NCBI RefSeq assembly: GCF_003815715.1
Contig: NZ_CP033922.1
Location: forward strand, 744,001-808,000
Source of the DNA: Chryseobacterium sp. G0162
GTDB taxonomy: Bacteria; Bacteroidota; Bacteroidia; Flavobacteriales; Weeksellaceae
Length of the DNA: 64,000 bases
Direction: 5' to 3'
The position numbers and the translations under genes were made by a program. Under the pieces are notes generated by a model that had not been told where the DNA came from, did not search any database, and was given only the letters and a program-made list of their open reading frames with translations. Shown here one piece after another: positions 1-7,188 of the stretch (positions are counted from its first letter, which is position 1; the number at the start of each line of letters is the position of its first letter).

Positions 1-29
1 AAATCATTAACCACCAAAATATGAGAACT

Positions 30-989
30 ATGAAAAAATTTTTGCTATCCATGATGGTATTTGTATCCGTACTGTCCATCAACTCCTGTTCAGATTCCAA
101 TGCGAATCAGGAAGCTGTGAATTCACAGACCAAAGAAACTGCGATGAAAGAGTTCGGAAGAACTGTTCCTGTAGGGATAGATAAAGAAGGGGAAAAATAT
201 AAGGTTTCCTTTATTCTTTCAGCCCAGCCTTATGAAATTAAAGATACTAAGGAGAATGAGGCTTATATTTCTATGATTAGCGAGGCTGTAAAAAATGAAT
301 CCCCGGTTCATATTTTCCTTAAGGCCAATTCCAATGAAATTGCGAAGGTAGAAAGTCCAACACTGGAAGATATTCGTTTCTTTAAATCTGCTTTAACAAA
401 AGAAGAAAAAGCAGGAAATCAGGTAACCAGAAAATTAGCCAGTGTTATTCCTGATCTGGCCACTTTGAACAGCTTATTTACACAGATCAAAAATCAATCT
501 TGTGGAACTTCTACAGCATCTTCTCCATGTATTACGTTCAGATATCCTGTAGACGGTTGCTATGCAAGAGCACACAAAATGAGACAGATCTTAAACAATG
601 CCGGATATGAATGTGAAAAGCAATTCGTCTATGGAAACTTAAGAGCTTCTACCGGAACTTGTTGTGTATCATGGGTGTATCACGTGGCTATCCTTGTAAG
701 CTTTAAAAATGCTTCCGGAGTGGTTGAAAAAAGAATTATTGACCCTTCTCTAAATGGAACAGGTCCTATCACGGATACTGCATGGAGAGCGGCATGCACC
801 AACTCTACTTGTGGTTCTACTTCTGTTTCATCTTTTACTAACACAGCAGGAAATGTTTACTACAGAAGTCCATCAGGATCTTTATTATATGATAACAACC
901 TGGTCAATACCAATTGTACATTAACAGCTTTTTCAGCCCTTTCAGGCTGTTCAGCTCCAGTACCTAGTACAGCACATTGCGGATTCTAA
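30..989 (+). CDS. Protein-glutaminase precursor (protein deamidase)
   Basis: Secreted enzyme that deamidates glutamine side chains in proteins to glutamate. Numbering from the ATG at 30: a signal peptide ends in a lipobox-like INSC (Cys20), a pro-region runs to about residue 135, and the mature enzyme starts at LASVIPDL (about residue 136, 184 residues). The mature part closely matches the Chryseobacterium proteolyticum enzyme as I know it. The Cys-His-Asp triad falls at Cys177 (DGCYARAH), His218 (YHVAIL) and Asp238 (IIDPS), the mature positions 42, 83 and 103 known for the family. Many further cysteines fit disulfides in an exported protein. An in-frame ATG at 21 would add three residues; 30 gives the 135-residue prepro length known for the family. 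A strong terminator follows. Confidence 0.95.
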   Translation: MKKFLLSMMVFVSVLSINSCSDSNANQEAVNSQTKETAMKEFGRTVPVGIDKEGEKYKVSFILSAQPYEIKDTKENEAYISMISEAVKNESPVHIFLKANSNEIAKVESPTLEDIRFFKSALTKEEKAGNQVTRKLASVIPDLATLNSLFTQIKNQSCGTSTASSPCITFRYPVDGCYARAHKMRQILNNAGYECEKQFVYGNLRASTGTCCVSWVYHVAILVSFKNASGVVEKRIIDPSLNGTGPITDTAWRAACTNSTCGSTSVSSFTNTAGNVYYRSPSGSLLYDNNLVNTNCTLTAFSALSGCSAPVPSTAHCGF

Positions 990-1002
990 CTCACTTTTAT
1001 AG

Positions 1003-1040
1003 AAGCTCCTGCATGTATTGATAAATTGCAGGAGCTTTTT
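1003..1040 (+). terminator. Rho-independent terminator after protein-glutaminase
   Basis: Perfect 11-bp stem (AAGCTCCTGCA at 1003-1013 pairing with 1027-1037) followed by a T run. It separates the protein-glutaminase transcript from the small lipoprotein gene downstream. Confidence 0.88.
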
Positions 1041-1057
1041 ACAAATACTTTATTATT

Positions 1058-1369
1058 ATGAAAGCCTGGACCTATTTATTGTTACTGTTTACCATGATTA
1101 CATCCTGTTCTTCCAACCCTGAATCCCAGAAATTAACCTGGTATAATAATGCAACCATCAACAATATTCTTGAAGACCCGGATAAGCCGGAAGAAGTTGT
1201 ACGTATCGCTATTGGAATAAGTGCTCAGGTTTTTTATATTTCAAAAAAGTCTTCTGATTATAAAACCTTGATGGAAAAGGCTAATCTAAGTTTTAAAAAA
1301 GGTAAAACCTATAATATAGGGGTTGAAAGTAAAACCAATATGGTCAAAGAGATCAATGAGGTGAAATAA
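1058..1369 (+). CDS. Small lipoprotein resembling the protein-glutaminase pro-region
   Basis: A 103-residue lipoprotein: hydrophobic signal, then lipobox ITSC with Cys17. No named family recognised. Residues about 48-100 resemble the pro-region of the protein-glutaminase just upstream. Both have a beta-like run ending in SAQ-x-(Y/F)-x-I (SAQVFYI here; SAQPYEI at precursor residues 64-70), then a Tyr/Met-containing helix, then a strand followed by a short Asn-containing tail. It lies 68 bp after the protease-like gene, behind that gene's terminator, so it is probably transcribed separately. A membrane-anchored inhibitor or guard against the deamidase is possible, but this rests on eye alignment of about 50 residues. 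Confidence 0.75.
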   Translation: MKAWTYLLLLFTMITSCSSNPESQKLTWYNNATINNILEDPDKPEEVVRIAIGISAQVFYISKKSSDYKTLMEKANLSFKKGKTYNIGVESKTNMVKEINEVK

Positions 1370-1392
1370 TTTTTTTCTTCATTTTCTTCTAC

Positions 1393-2148
1393 CTATGCCC
1401 TTATTACAGAAATTCCGGCATCTACCTTGATCTCTGCACCATGAATATAAGATGCGTCTTCTGAAGCAAGGAACAGAACTGCACTGGCAATTTCATCAGG
1501 ATCACCCTGTCTTTTGAAAGGGATGGTAGGAATAATATCCTGAACTGCAGCATCAATTTGTTCAGGAGCCAACCCTGTATTGTTAAAAATATTGGTTTTG
1601 ATATGCCCCGGGCTTACTCCATTCACACGAATTCCACGTTCTGTAAGTTCTACCGCAAATGTTTTAATGAACGACTGTACGGCTGATTTTGCTGCAGAAT
1701 ATACTGAAAAGCTATTCATAGCAATCTCTGTAGCCACAGAAGTATTAAAAATAACTGAACTTCCTGTTTTCATCAATGGTAACAACTGCTGAACTGTGAA
1801 AAAGGGTCCTTTTACCAATACATTAAAGAGTTCATCAAAATGGCTTTCATTTACACTTTCAACGGGTGCAAACTTTCCATAGCCTGCATTGGCAAAAATA
1901 ACATCTACTTGTTGAGTATATTTTCTTACCTCTTCCTGTAATTTTAACAAGTCTATCATATTTCCTGCATTGGATATAATTCCGAAAGCATTTTCCCCTA
2001 ACTTCTTCAAAGCATTATTAACCGTTTCTTCACTTCGCCCGGTGATGATAACTTTACCACCTTCTTCCAGGAATTTTTGAGCCGTTGCTAAGCCCATCCC
2101 ATTAGTTCCACCAGTAATAATTGCTGTTTTGTTTTTAAATCTCTGCAT
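1393..2148 (-). CDS. SDR family oxidoreductase
   Basis: Cytoplasmic short-chain dehydrogenase/reductase of 251 residues, the classical length. The cofactor loop TGGTNGMG is at 12-19, NAG at 87-89, and the catalytic set Ser137, Tyr150 and Lys154 (YSAAK) is complete. The C-terminal LASEDASYIHGAEIKVDAG is typical of classical SDRs. A basic/Arg residue after the second strand (TGR at 37-39) suggests NADP(H) preference. The substrate cannot be read from sequence. It diverges from the nitroreductase-ohrR-ohr operon across about 245 bp, so joint redox control is possible. Confidence 0.9.
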   Translation of the reverse strand: MQRFKNKTAIITGGTNGMGLATAQKFLEEGGKVIITGRSEETVNNALKKLGENAFGIISNAGNMIDLLKLQEEVRKYTQQVDVIFANAGYGKFAPVESVNESHFDELFNVLVKGPFFTVQQLLPLMKTGSSVIFNTSVATEIAMNSFSVYSAAKSAVQSFIKTFAVELTERGIRVNGVSPGHIKTNIFNNTGLAPEQIDAAVQDIIPTIPFKRQGDPDEIASAVLFLASEDASYIHGAEIKVDAGISVIRA

Positions 2149-2284
2149 CGTTTTTTAGTTTAAAATTGTGTGACAAAGATTGGAATACTTATCATGGTAA
2201 AAAATCCGAAACATGCGGAAAAACATAAATCTATTTCTATCCATTTTATAAAATAAATAATAGTCATCAATAAAATCTTTCAAA

Positions 2285-2320
2285 ATTAAATTGCACACAA
2301 TTTAATTGTCTATATATTTG
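2285..2320 (+). promoter_or_regulatory. Promoter with OhrR-type operator
   Basis: A TTG at 2291-2293 and TATATTTG at 2313-2320, 19 bp apart, make a consensus Bacteroidota promoter. Two overlapping palindromes cover it: ATTAAATTG (2285-2293) with CAATTTAAT (2298-2306), and ACAATT-T-AATTGT (2297-2309). The layout resembles the tandem ACAATT-AATTGT OhrR box known from Bacillus subtilis ohrA. The MarR/OhrR regulator encoded at 3056-3490 is the obvious binder. Confidence 0.8.
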
Positions 2321-2392
2321 CATAGTTAATTCAACACAAAGTAAATTTGGAACTCAACAATTGACAAATAGTTTAATTTAAAATAAAAGAAA

Positions 2393-3025
2393 ATGTCATT
2401 AATAGAAAACTTAAACTGGAGACACGCCGTAAAAGCTTATGACCCGACTAAAAAAGTATCAAACGAAGATTTAAATACGATTCTTGAAGCAGCAAGACTG
2501 GCTCCTACTTCATCAGGGCTACAGCCTTTCCGTATTATCGTAGTAGAAAATCAGGAATTAAAAGATAAAATGGTTGCCGGTGCTTTAAACCCTGAAGTGA
2601 TGAGAGATTCTTCTCATGTATTGGTTTTTGCTGCATGGGATAGCTATTCTAATGATAAAATCGACAAAGTATATGACCATCATACTGATGTAAGAGATCT
2701 TCCGAGAGGACGTTTTGGAAGCTATACAGATAAGATCAAAGAGATGTATGGAGCACAAACTCCTGAACAACATTTTGCTCACACAGCCCGCCAGACTTAT
2801 ATTGCTTTAGGAATTGCTCTTGCACAGGCTGCTGAACTTAAAATCGACAGTACTCCGGCAGAAGGATTCAGTAATGCAGTAGTAGATGAAGTATTGGGAT
2901 TAAAAGAATTAGGCTTGAAAAGTGTAAGCCTTTTATATCTTGGATACCGTGACGAAGCCAATGACTGGCTGTCTTCTATGAAAAAAGTCCGTATTCCAAT
3001 GGATGAATTTATCATTAAAAAGTAA
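2393..3025 (+). CDS. NAD(P)H-dependent nitroreductase family protein
   Basis: FMN-dependent oxidoreductase of the NfsB/nitroreductase fold, 210 residues as usual. The N-terminus WRHAVKAYDPTKKVS matches the FMN-phosphate region of the family (normally R-x-S-x-R-x-F), followed by LEAARLAPTSSGLQPFRIIVV, the hallmark helix and strand. The C-terminal block around GFSNAVVDEVLGL and LYLGYRDEANDW is the flavin-binding end. It is the first gene of a three-gene run with ohrR (30 bp downstream) and ohr, under the operator at 2285-2320. A role in reducing quinones, nitro compounds or products of lipid peroxidation is inferred from that context. Confidence 0.9.
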   Translation: MSLIENLNWRHAVKAYDPTKKVSNEDLNTILEAARLAPTSSGLQPFRIIVVENQELKDKMVAGALNPEVMRDSSHVLVFAAWDSYSNDKIDKVYDHHTDVRDLPRGRFGSYTDKIKEMYGAQTPEQHFAHTARQTYIALGIALAQAAELKIDSTPAEGFSNAVVDEVLGLKELGLKSVSLLYLGYRDEANDWLSSMKKVRIPMDEFIIKK

Positions 3026-3055
3026 TACCTTCACGAATCTTTCGTATTCAATCTT

Positions 3056-3490
3056 ATGGAACATTCAAATACACCCAAATTAGAAAACCAGATCTGTTTC
3101 CCGTTATATGTAATTGCTAAGGAAATCACAGGATTGTACCGACCTTTTCTTGATGAGCTGGACATCACTTACCCGCAATACCTGGTCATGATGGTATTAT
3201 GGAATGGTGACGGACTTACGGTAAGCCATATCGGAGAAAAACTGTTTCTGGACAGCGGAACATTAACTCCACTTCTCAAAAGGCTGGAAGCAAAAGGGTT
3301 TATTACAAGAAAACGAAAAAAAGAAGACGAAAGAGTTGTTGAAGTATTTTTAGATGAAGCCGGAAAACAGCTTCAGAAAAAGGCCTGCGAAATTCCGGGT
3401 AAGATCCAGGAAAAAATCGGGATACAGCCTGAAGAACTGTTGGAGCTTAAAGAAACAGTTTTAAAAATATTAAACAAAATCGAAAAATAA
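3056..3490 (+). CDS. ohrR: MarR-family organic peroxide sensor OhrR
   Basis: Winged-helix repressor of 144 residues. The segment LENQICFPLYVIAKE places a single N-terminal cysteine (Cys14) where OhrR proteins carry the peroxide-reactive Cys. The residues DELDITYPQYLVMMVLW and the recognition region SGTLTPLLKRLEAKGFI are the conserved OhrR/MarR core. The stop codon abuts the start of ohr (0 bp between them), so the two are translated together. Peroxide oxidation of Cys14 should release it from the operator at 2285-2320. No second redox cysteine is evident near the C-terminus, though a Cys is present in helix 5 (KKACEIPG). Confidence 0.92.
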   Translation: MEHSNTPKLENQICFPLYVIAKEITGLYRPFLDELDITYPQYLVMMVLWNGDGLTVSHIGEKLFLDSGTLTPLLKRLEAKGFITRKRKKEDERVVEVFLDEAGKQLQKKACEIPGKIQEKIGIQPEELLELKETVLKILNKIEK

Positions 3491-3916
3491 ATGAAAACGT
3501 TATATACAACAAAAGTTACTGCTACAGGTGGAAGAAATGGCCATGTAAAAAGTGAAAACGGAGTCTTGGATCTTGAAGTAAAAATGCCAAAAGCACTAGG
3601 AGGAGCCAATGATGACTTCTCTAATCCTGAAATGCTTTTCGCAGCGGGATATTCTGCTTGCTTCGACAGTGCTTTGAACAGAGTAATCAGCTTAGGTAAA
3701 GTAACAACTGGTGAAACAACTGTGACTGCTCAGGTAAGCATCGGTCAGATTGAAAACGGAGGTTTCGGATTGGCTGTGGAACTGGATGTAAACATTCCGG
3801 GAGTTTCTATCGAAGAAGCTCAGTCTTTAACAGAGAAAGCTCACCAGATCTGCCCTTATTCTAATGCAACAAGAAACAATATTGAGGTTAAGCTTTCTGT
3901 AACCAACAATGATTAA
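3491..3916 (+). CDS. ohr: Organic hydroperoxide resistance protein Ohr
   Basis: Thiol peroxidase that reduces organic and fatty-acid hydroperoxides in the cytoplasm, 141 residues. Both catalytic cysteines are present: Cys57 in GYSACFDSAL and Cys121 in HQICPYSNATR. The conserved Arg15 (GGRNG) and Glu47 (NPEML), which position the peroxidatic thiol, are also there. It directly follows ohrR and is last in the operon. A strong hairpin terminator ends the transcript. Confidence 0.95.
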   Translation: MKTLYTTKVTATGGRNGHVKSENGVLDLEVKMPKALGGANDDFSNPEMLFAAGYSACFDSALNRVISLGKVTTGETTVTAQVSIGQIENGGFGLAVELDVNIPGVSIEEAQSLTEKAHQICPYSNATRNNIEVKLSVTNND

Positions 3917-3941
3917 TCCAATTTTTTTATAATTATATTTG

Positions 3942-3980
3942 AAATGAGCTGTTTTGAAATTCAAAACAGCTCATTTTTAT
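3942..3980 (+). terminator. Terminator of the ohr operon
   Basis: Near-perfect stem of about 16 bp (arms 3942-3957 and 3961-3976, core GAGCTGTTTTGA) with a 3-nt loop and T-rich 3' side. Confidence 0.88.
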
Positions 3981-4013
3981 TTTTTACCACAGATTTTCTC
4001 AGATGAACACAGA

Positions 4014-4334
4014 TATGAAGAGTATGTATTTACCACCGAAGATGAAATGGTAAACTATTTTATTGAAAATAAAGGACTGGATCAAACCTTTTATTGGAAT
4101 TAATCTCATAATAATCCTTATAGAATAATGATTGGAGCCAATATTACTAATGATGATAAACTAATTATGAGCTTAACTCTGGATGCAAGTCTGGAAACAG
4201 GAAAAGAATATTTCAATAAACTTAAAGATGTTTTACAGTCCAATACAGGAATTATTTCATTCGTGAATCCGCTGGATTATGAAAATGGTGAAGATTTTGT
4301 TTTAAGATATCAGAAAAGTATCGAATACAAATAA
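4014..4334 (+). pseudogene. Broken gene, remnant of an unknown protein
   Basis: One frame is open from about 4014 to 4334 except for a TAA at 4101-4103. Before the stop it reads EEYVFTTEDEMVNYF...FYWN; after it, SHNNPYRIMIGANIT and on to a natural end at 4334. The 3' part alone gives 68 residues from the ATG at 4128. The frame has no credible start on the 5' side, because the sequence runs into a dispersed intergenic repeat (CACAGATTTTCTCAGATGAACACAG, 3989-4013, read in two parts). The coding-like composition on both sides of one stop suggests a 5'-truncated, nonsense-mutated gene. The 68-residue piece might still be translated; only 3 bp separate it from the chitinase gene. Family not recognised. 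Confidence 0.55.
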
Positions 4335-4337
4335 ATA

Positions 4338-5228
4338 ATGAAAACATTACCATTCATAATAATTTCTTTAGGTCTTTTTTTGACTTCTTACAGCCGGTCT
4401 TGTGCCCAATCCCGGCAGAATGACACCCCTTTGCAACAGATTAATGATACTAAAGCAGCAACGCATATTAACCAACTTATAGATGCTAAAACCTGGAATC
4501 TATTATTCCCCAACAGGAATAATATCCAGGGAAAAAACAGGAATCACCAGGATTTTTATTCTTATCAGGCATTTATAAAAGCAGCTGCCCACTTCCCTCA
4601 TTTTCTGAATGAAGGAACACAGGAGGATCAGAAGAGAGAGCTCGCTGCATTTCTGGCCAATATCGCTCAGGAAACAAGTGGCGGCTGGGATGATGCTCCG
4701 GGAGGCTATTATAAGTGGGGACTTTATTTTATCGAAGAAAACAATAAGGGAAATGGAAATAATTATTCTGATCCTTCTAAGGTTAACTATCCGCCGGTAG
4801 CAGGACAGGCTTATTACGGCCGTGGTCCTAAGCAGCTGAGTTGGAATTACAACTACGGACAATTTAGTGAAGCTTGGTTTGGTGATAAAAATATACTTTT
4901 AAAAAATCCCGGACTTCTGGCTGAAAACAATGTTTTATCTTTTGCCTCTGCCATCTGGTTCTGGATGACTCCCCAATTTCCTAAGCCCTCTTGTCATGAA
5001 GTGATGACCGGAAAATGGCTGCCTACAGAAAAAGACAAAGAAAACGGAAGAATTCCCGGTTTTGGAACTACAGTAAATATTATCAATGGTGGTATTGAAT
5101 GTGGGCAATCTACCACACAGCCCAAAACACAATACCGCTATGAATACTACCGCTATTTTTGTCAATATTTTGGAGTGGATCCCGGAAAAAACATCAGCTG
5201 CAGTACGCAAAAGCCATTTGGCAATTAA
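4338..5228 (+). CDS. Secreted GH19 chitinase-like glycoside hydrolase
   Basis: Glycoside hydrolase family 19 protein of 296 residues with an N-terminal signal peptide (about 1-23, ending SCAQ). The catalytic region NIAQETSGGW (Glu112) matches the family's first acid (HETGG-type), and FIEEN (133/134) offers the second. The GRGPKQLSWNYNYG block at 161-174 is the GH19 signature, followed by SAIWFWMT. GH19 members cut chitin or, in several bacterial lineages, peptidoglycan, so the target is open. No chitin-binding domain or T9SS tail is visible. It begins 3 bp after the broken gene. Confidence 0.9.
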   Translation: MKTLPFIIISLGLFLTSYSRSCAQSRQNDTPLQQINDTKAATHINQLIDAKTWNLLFPNRNNIQGKNRNHQDFYSYQAFIKAAAHFPHFLNEGTQEDQKRELAAFLANIAQETSGGWDDAPGGYYKWGLYFIEENNKGNGNNYSDPSKVNYPPVAGQAYYGRGPKQLSWNYNYGQFSEAWFGDKNILLKNPGLLAENNVLSFASAIWFWMTPQFPKPSCHEVMTGKWLPTEKDKENGRIPGFGTTVNIINGGIECGQSTTQPKTQYRYEYYRYFCQYFGVDPGKNISCSTQKPFGN

Positions 5229-5291
5229 GAAAAAAGACTATAACATAATGCTTGTAGCCTTTTTTATAGAATTTATTATATTATCTGGAAT

Positions 5292-5921
5292 CTATCTCTT
5301 ATTCAAATCACTTTTCTGATAGGCATCTACCTTTTTATAGGAATCATTTTTCTCTTTTTCTTTTTTGTCAGAGATCAAGATTCCGAAAAGGTGATCTATT
5401 TCGTGTTGCAAGATAACAGCGGTGAATCCTTCTACGATTTCTGAATATTTTTGTCCTTTCAAATCCACATATTCGAATTGAATGACTTTACTTCTGTAAA
5501 ACTGATCTCTGAAATCAGGAATTGACAAATCTCCTTCGGGTCCAAGATTTTGCAGATCAGATCTCCATACAATCACCGGATTGATGAAATATTCCAAAGG
5601 GGTTCCTTCTTTATCAAAACGTTGTACCCAAATCACTTTTCTGTTGATCCCTACTTGCGGAGCCGCAATACCTACTCCACCATCAGTTGAAAGAAGAGAT
5701 TCCTTCATCCTTTTCACGAGAACAGCCGTATTAGGATCAGTTGGGTTGATTTCTGAGGAGAGATTCAACAAGGTTTTATGCTGATGAGCGTCTGTAGTCT
5801 GATAAATTGGTAATGCCGCATTTACATCCCCTTTATTGATTAGGGAAATTTCATCTGAAGTGAATTTTTGAGCATTACATACTCCTGCAAAAAGTATCAA
5901 TAGAATAGATAGTTTTTTCAT
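5292..5921 (-). CDS. Exported peptide deformylase-like protein
   Basis: Peptide deformylase fold, 209 residues from the ATG at 5921. The first 18 residues (MKKLSILLILFAGVCNAQ) form a signal peptide. Motif 1 is GVGIAAPQ (82-89) and motif 3 is HEIDH (173-177, the two His metal ligands and the general base Glu). Motif 2 reads EGDLS (129-133): Asp131 stands where the family has the metal-binding Cys of EGCLS. Export and the Cys-to-Asp change both argue against the standard co-translational role. A longer frame reaches 5972, but the signal peptide favours 5921. It could be a periplasmic metallo-hydrolase with altered substrate. Confidence 0.88.
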   Translation of the reverse strand: MKKLSILLILFAGVCNAQKFTSDEISLINKGDVNAALPIYQTTDAHQHKTLLNLSSEINPTDPNTAVLVKRMKESLLSTDGGVGIAAPQVGINRKVIWVQRFDKEGTPLEYFINPVIVWRSDLQNLGPEGDLSIPDFRDQFYRSKVIQFEYVDLKGQKYSEIVEGFTAVILQHEIDHLFGILISDKKEKEKNDSYKKVDAYQKSDLNKR

Positions 5922-6057
5922 ACAAATTGAATGTGATGCAAAGGTAGAGATTGTCTGTTGAAAATGGATCATTGTTTTGGAGTTTTAGAATAGGAAGCTG
6001 AAAGAGGGAGGCTGGAAATTACTGTTGAAGCTTTGATTTTATGGGTGATTAGGTTTT

Positions 6058-6178
6058 GGCTAAAGCCATTGGATTTTTATATAAAAGAAGAACGGGCTAA
6101 AGCCCGTTCCTATTGAATTTGATATTGTTCTGATTATTTAAAAATCTGCGTAATCTGTGTGATTTGCGGGAAACAAAA
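6058..6178. repeat. Dispersed intergenic repeat pieces
   Basis: A hairpin around AACGGGCTAAAGCCCGTT (6092-6109), preceded by a related partial copy (GGCTAAAGCC, 6058-6067), and then a second repeat type of the form AAAATCTGCGTAATCTG at 6141-6157. The second type recurs at about 58315 and 61301. No gene is seen between 5922 and 6178. Confidence 0.6.
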
Positions 6179-7051
6179 TTAAAAAGTCTTCGTCATATCA
6201 CTCGGAATAATCAGATTAAATTCTGTTGGAATATAATCCTTTGAAGGAACCTTCAGTTCAGGATTTTCTGATTCAAAAACAGAAATCACCGCCATTTTTA
6301 AGTTTGGATTTTTCTGTTTGATATACCAATAGGTACCGCCAAATTCCTTGCTGTGATAATTACCGTTATAATGAATAAACGTCTTTCCTGACTGGATATT
6401 TTTCAGAATAGACTCAGCCATGGTAGCATCCTTTGTAGCCTGCGCTGAAATAAAGTTCATTACTTTAGTTCCTTCCGCATGATCCCCCATCATGGCTTTC
6501 ATTTCCGGATATCCCGGAGTATCTAAGGTTACCTTGATGGGTAATTGAGCAATATATGTTTTTTCTTTATCGCTTAGCTTATTCAAAGATTCAATTCCTT
6601 CTTTTGCCGTTTGTGAGGCATATCTTCTCGGAATATTGGTTGCTATGAAATTAATTTTTTTATTTTTAGCAAAATCAACCAACGGTTTATAATCTGTTGC
6701 ATAATTATTCCAAAGGCGGGCAGAATCTTTCAATGTTTTAGCATCAAATTTTCCACTCAGATACTGATTCAGCTGAGCCTGATTGTCTCTTTCAAACATT
6801 TCAGCACCCAGAATAAGCTGTCCGTTTTTCTTTTCAAATAAAGCTTCTGTTATTTTAAGCTGAAGCCAGTGATTGATAGAACTGTTATGATTTTCACCAA
6901 AGAAAACTACATCATAATCTGCCAATTCCTTCACCAATTTATCCGTTTTTATTTCTTTACCTTTTTGGTCATAGAACTGATATGCTTTAAAGTTCTGTGC
7001 CTTAAGTGAACAGAAACCCGCCAGCAAAACCGCTATTAAAAGATTCTTCAT
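6179..7051 (-). CDS. ChaN-like heme-binding/iron-regulated protein
   Basis: 290-residue exported protein with signal peptide MKNLLIAVLLAGFCSLKAQ and the Cofac_haem_bdg (ChaN-like) domain. The conserved GENHNSSINHWLQLKI block lies at 52-66, with further family motifs GAEMFERDNQ, ATNIPRRYA and MMGDHAEG. Known ChaN proteins bind cofacial heme pairs and are iron-regulated. It sits downstream of the heme transport operon on the same strand, but the terminator at 7131-7168 lies between, so it may have its own promoter in the 137-bp gap. The signal peptide lacks a clear lipobox. Confidence 0.85.
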   Translation of the reverse strand: MKNLLIAVLLAGFCSLKAQNFKAYQFYDQKGKEIKTDKLVKELADYDVVFFGENHNSSINHWLQLKITEALFEKKNGQLILGAEMFERDNQAQLNQYLSGKFDAKTLKDSARLWNNYATDYKPLVDFAKNKKINFIATNIPRRYASQTAKEGIESLNKLSDKEKTYIAQLPIKVTLDTPGYPEMKAMMGDHAEGTKVMNFISAQATKDATMAESILKNIQSGKTFIHYNGNYHSKEFGGTYWYIKQKNPNLKMAVISVFESENPELKVPSKDYIPTEFNLIIPSDMTKTF

Positions 7052-7130
7052 TTTTTATCTTTAGTATTTTAATTTAATGACAAATTACATAATATTTGGG
7101 GCTTTTTATCATGCTTCCCAAAATCTAAAA

Positions 7131-7168
7131 GAAAAAGACCGCCTTGAATTTTACAAACAAAACGGCCT
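7131..7168 (-). terminator. Terminator of the heme uptake operon
   Basis: On the minus strand an 11-bp stem with wobble pairs (AGGCCGTTTTG from 7168 pairing with CAAGGCGGTCT) is followed by a T-rich run, directly after the hmuS stop. Confidence 0.7.
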
Positions 7169-7188
7169 CTCTTAAAATCATCTAATTA

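Noticed and set aside
2585..3015. Opposite-strand frames inside the nitroreductase gene
   Set aside because: Shadow frames of a well-supported gene, with no promoter or family match.
5248..5319. A 23-residue hydrophobic frame after the chitinase gene (MLVAFFIEF...)
   Set aside because: Very short, overlaps the end of the deformylase-like gene on the other strand, and no promoter or partner; likely chance.
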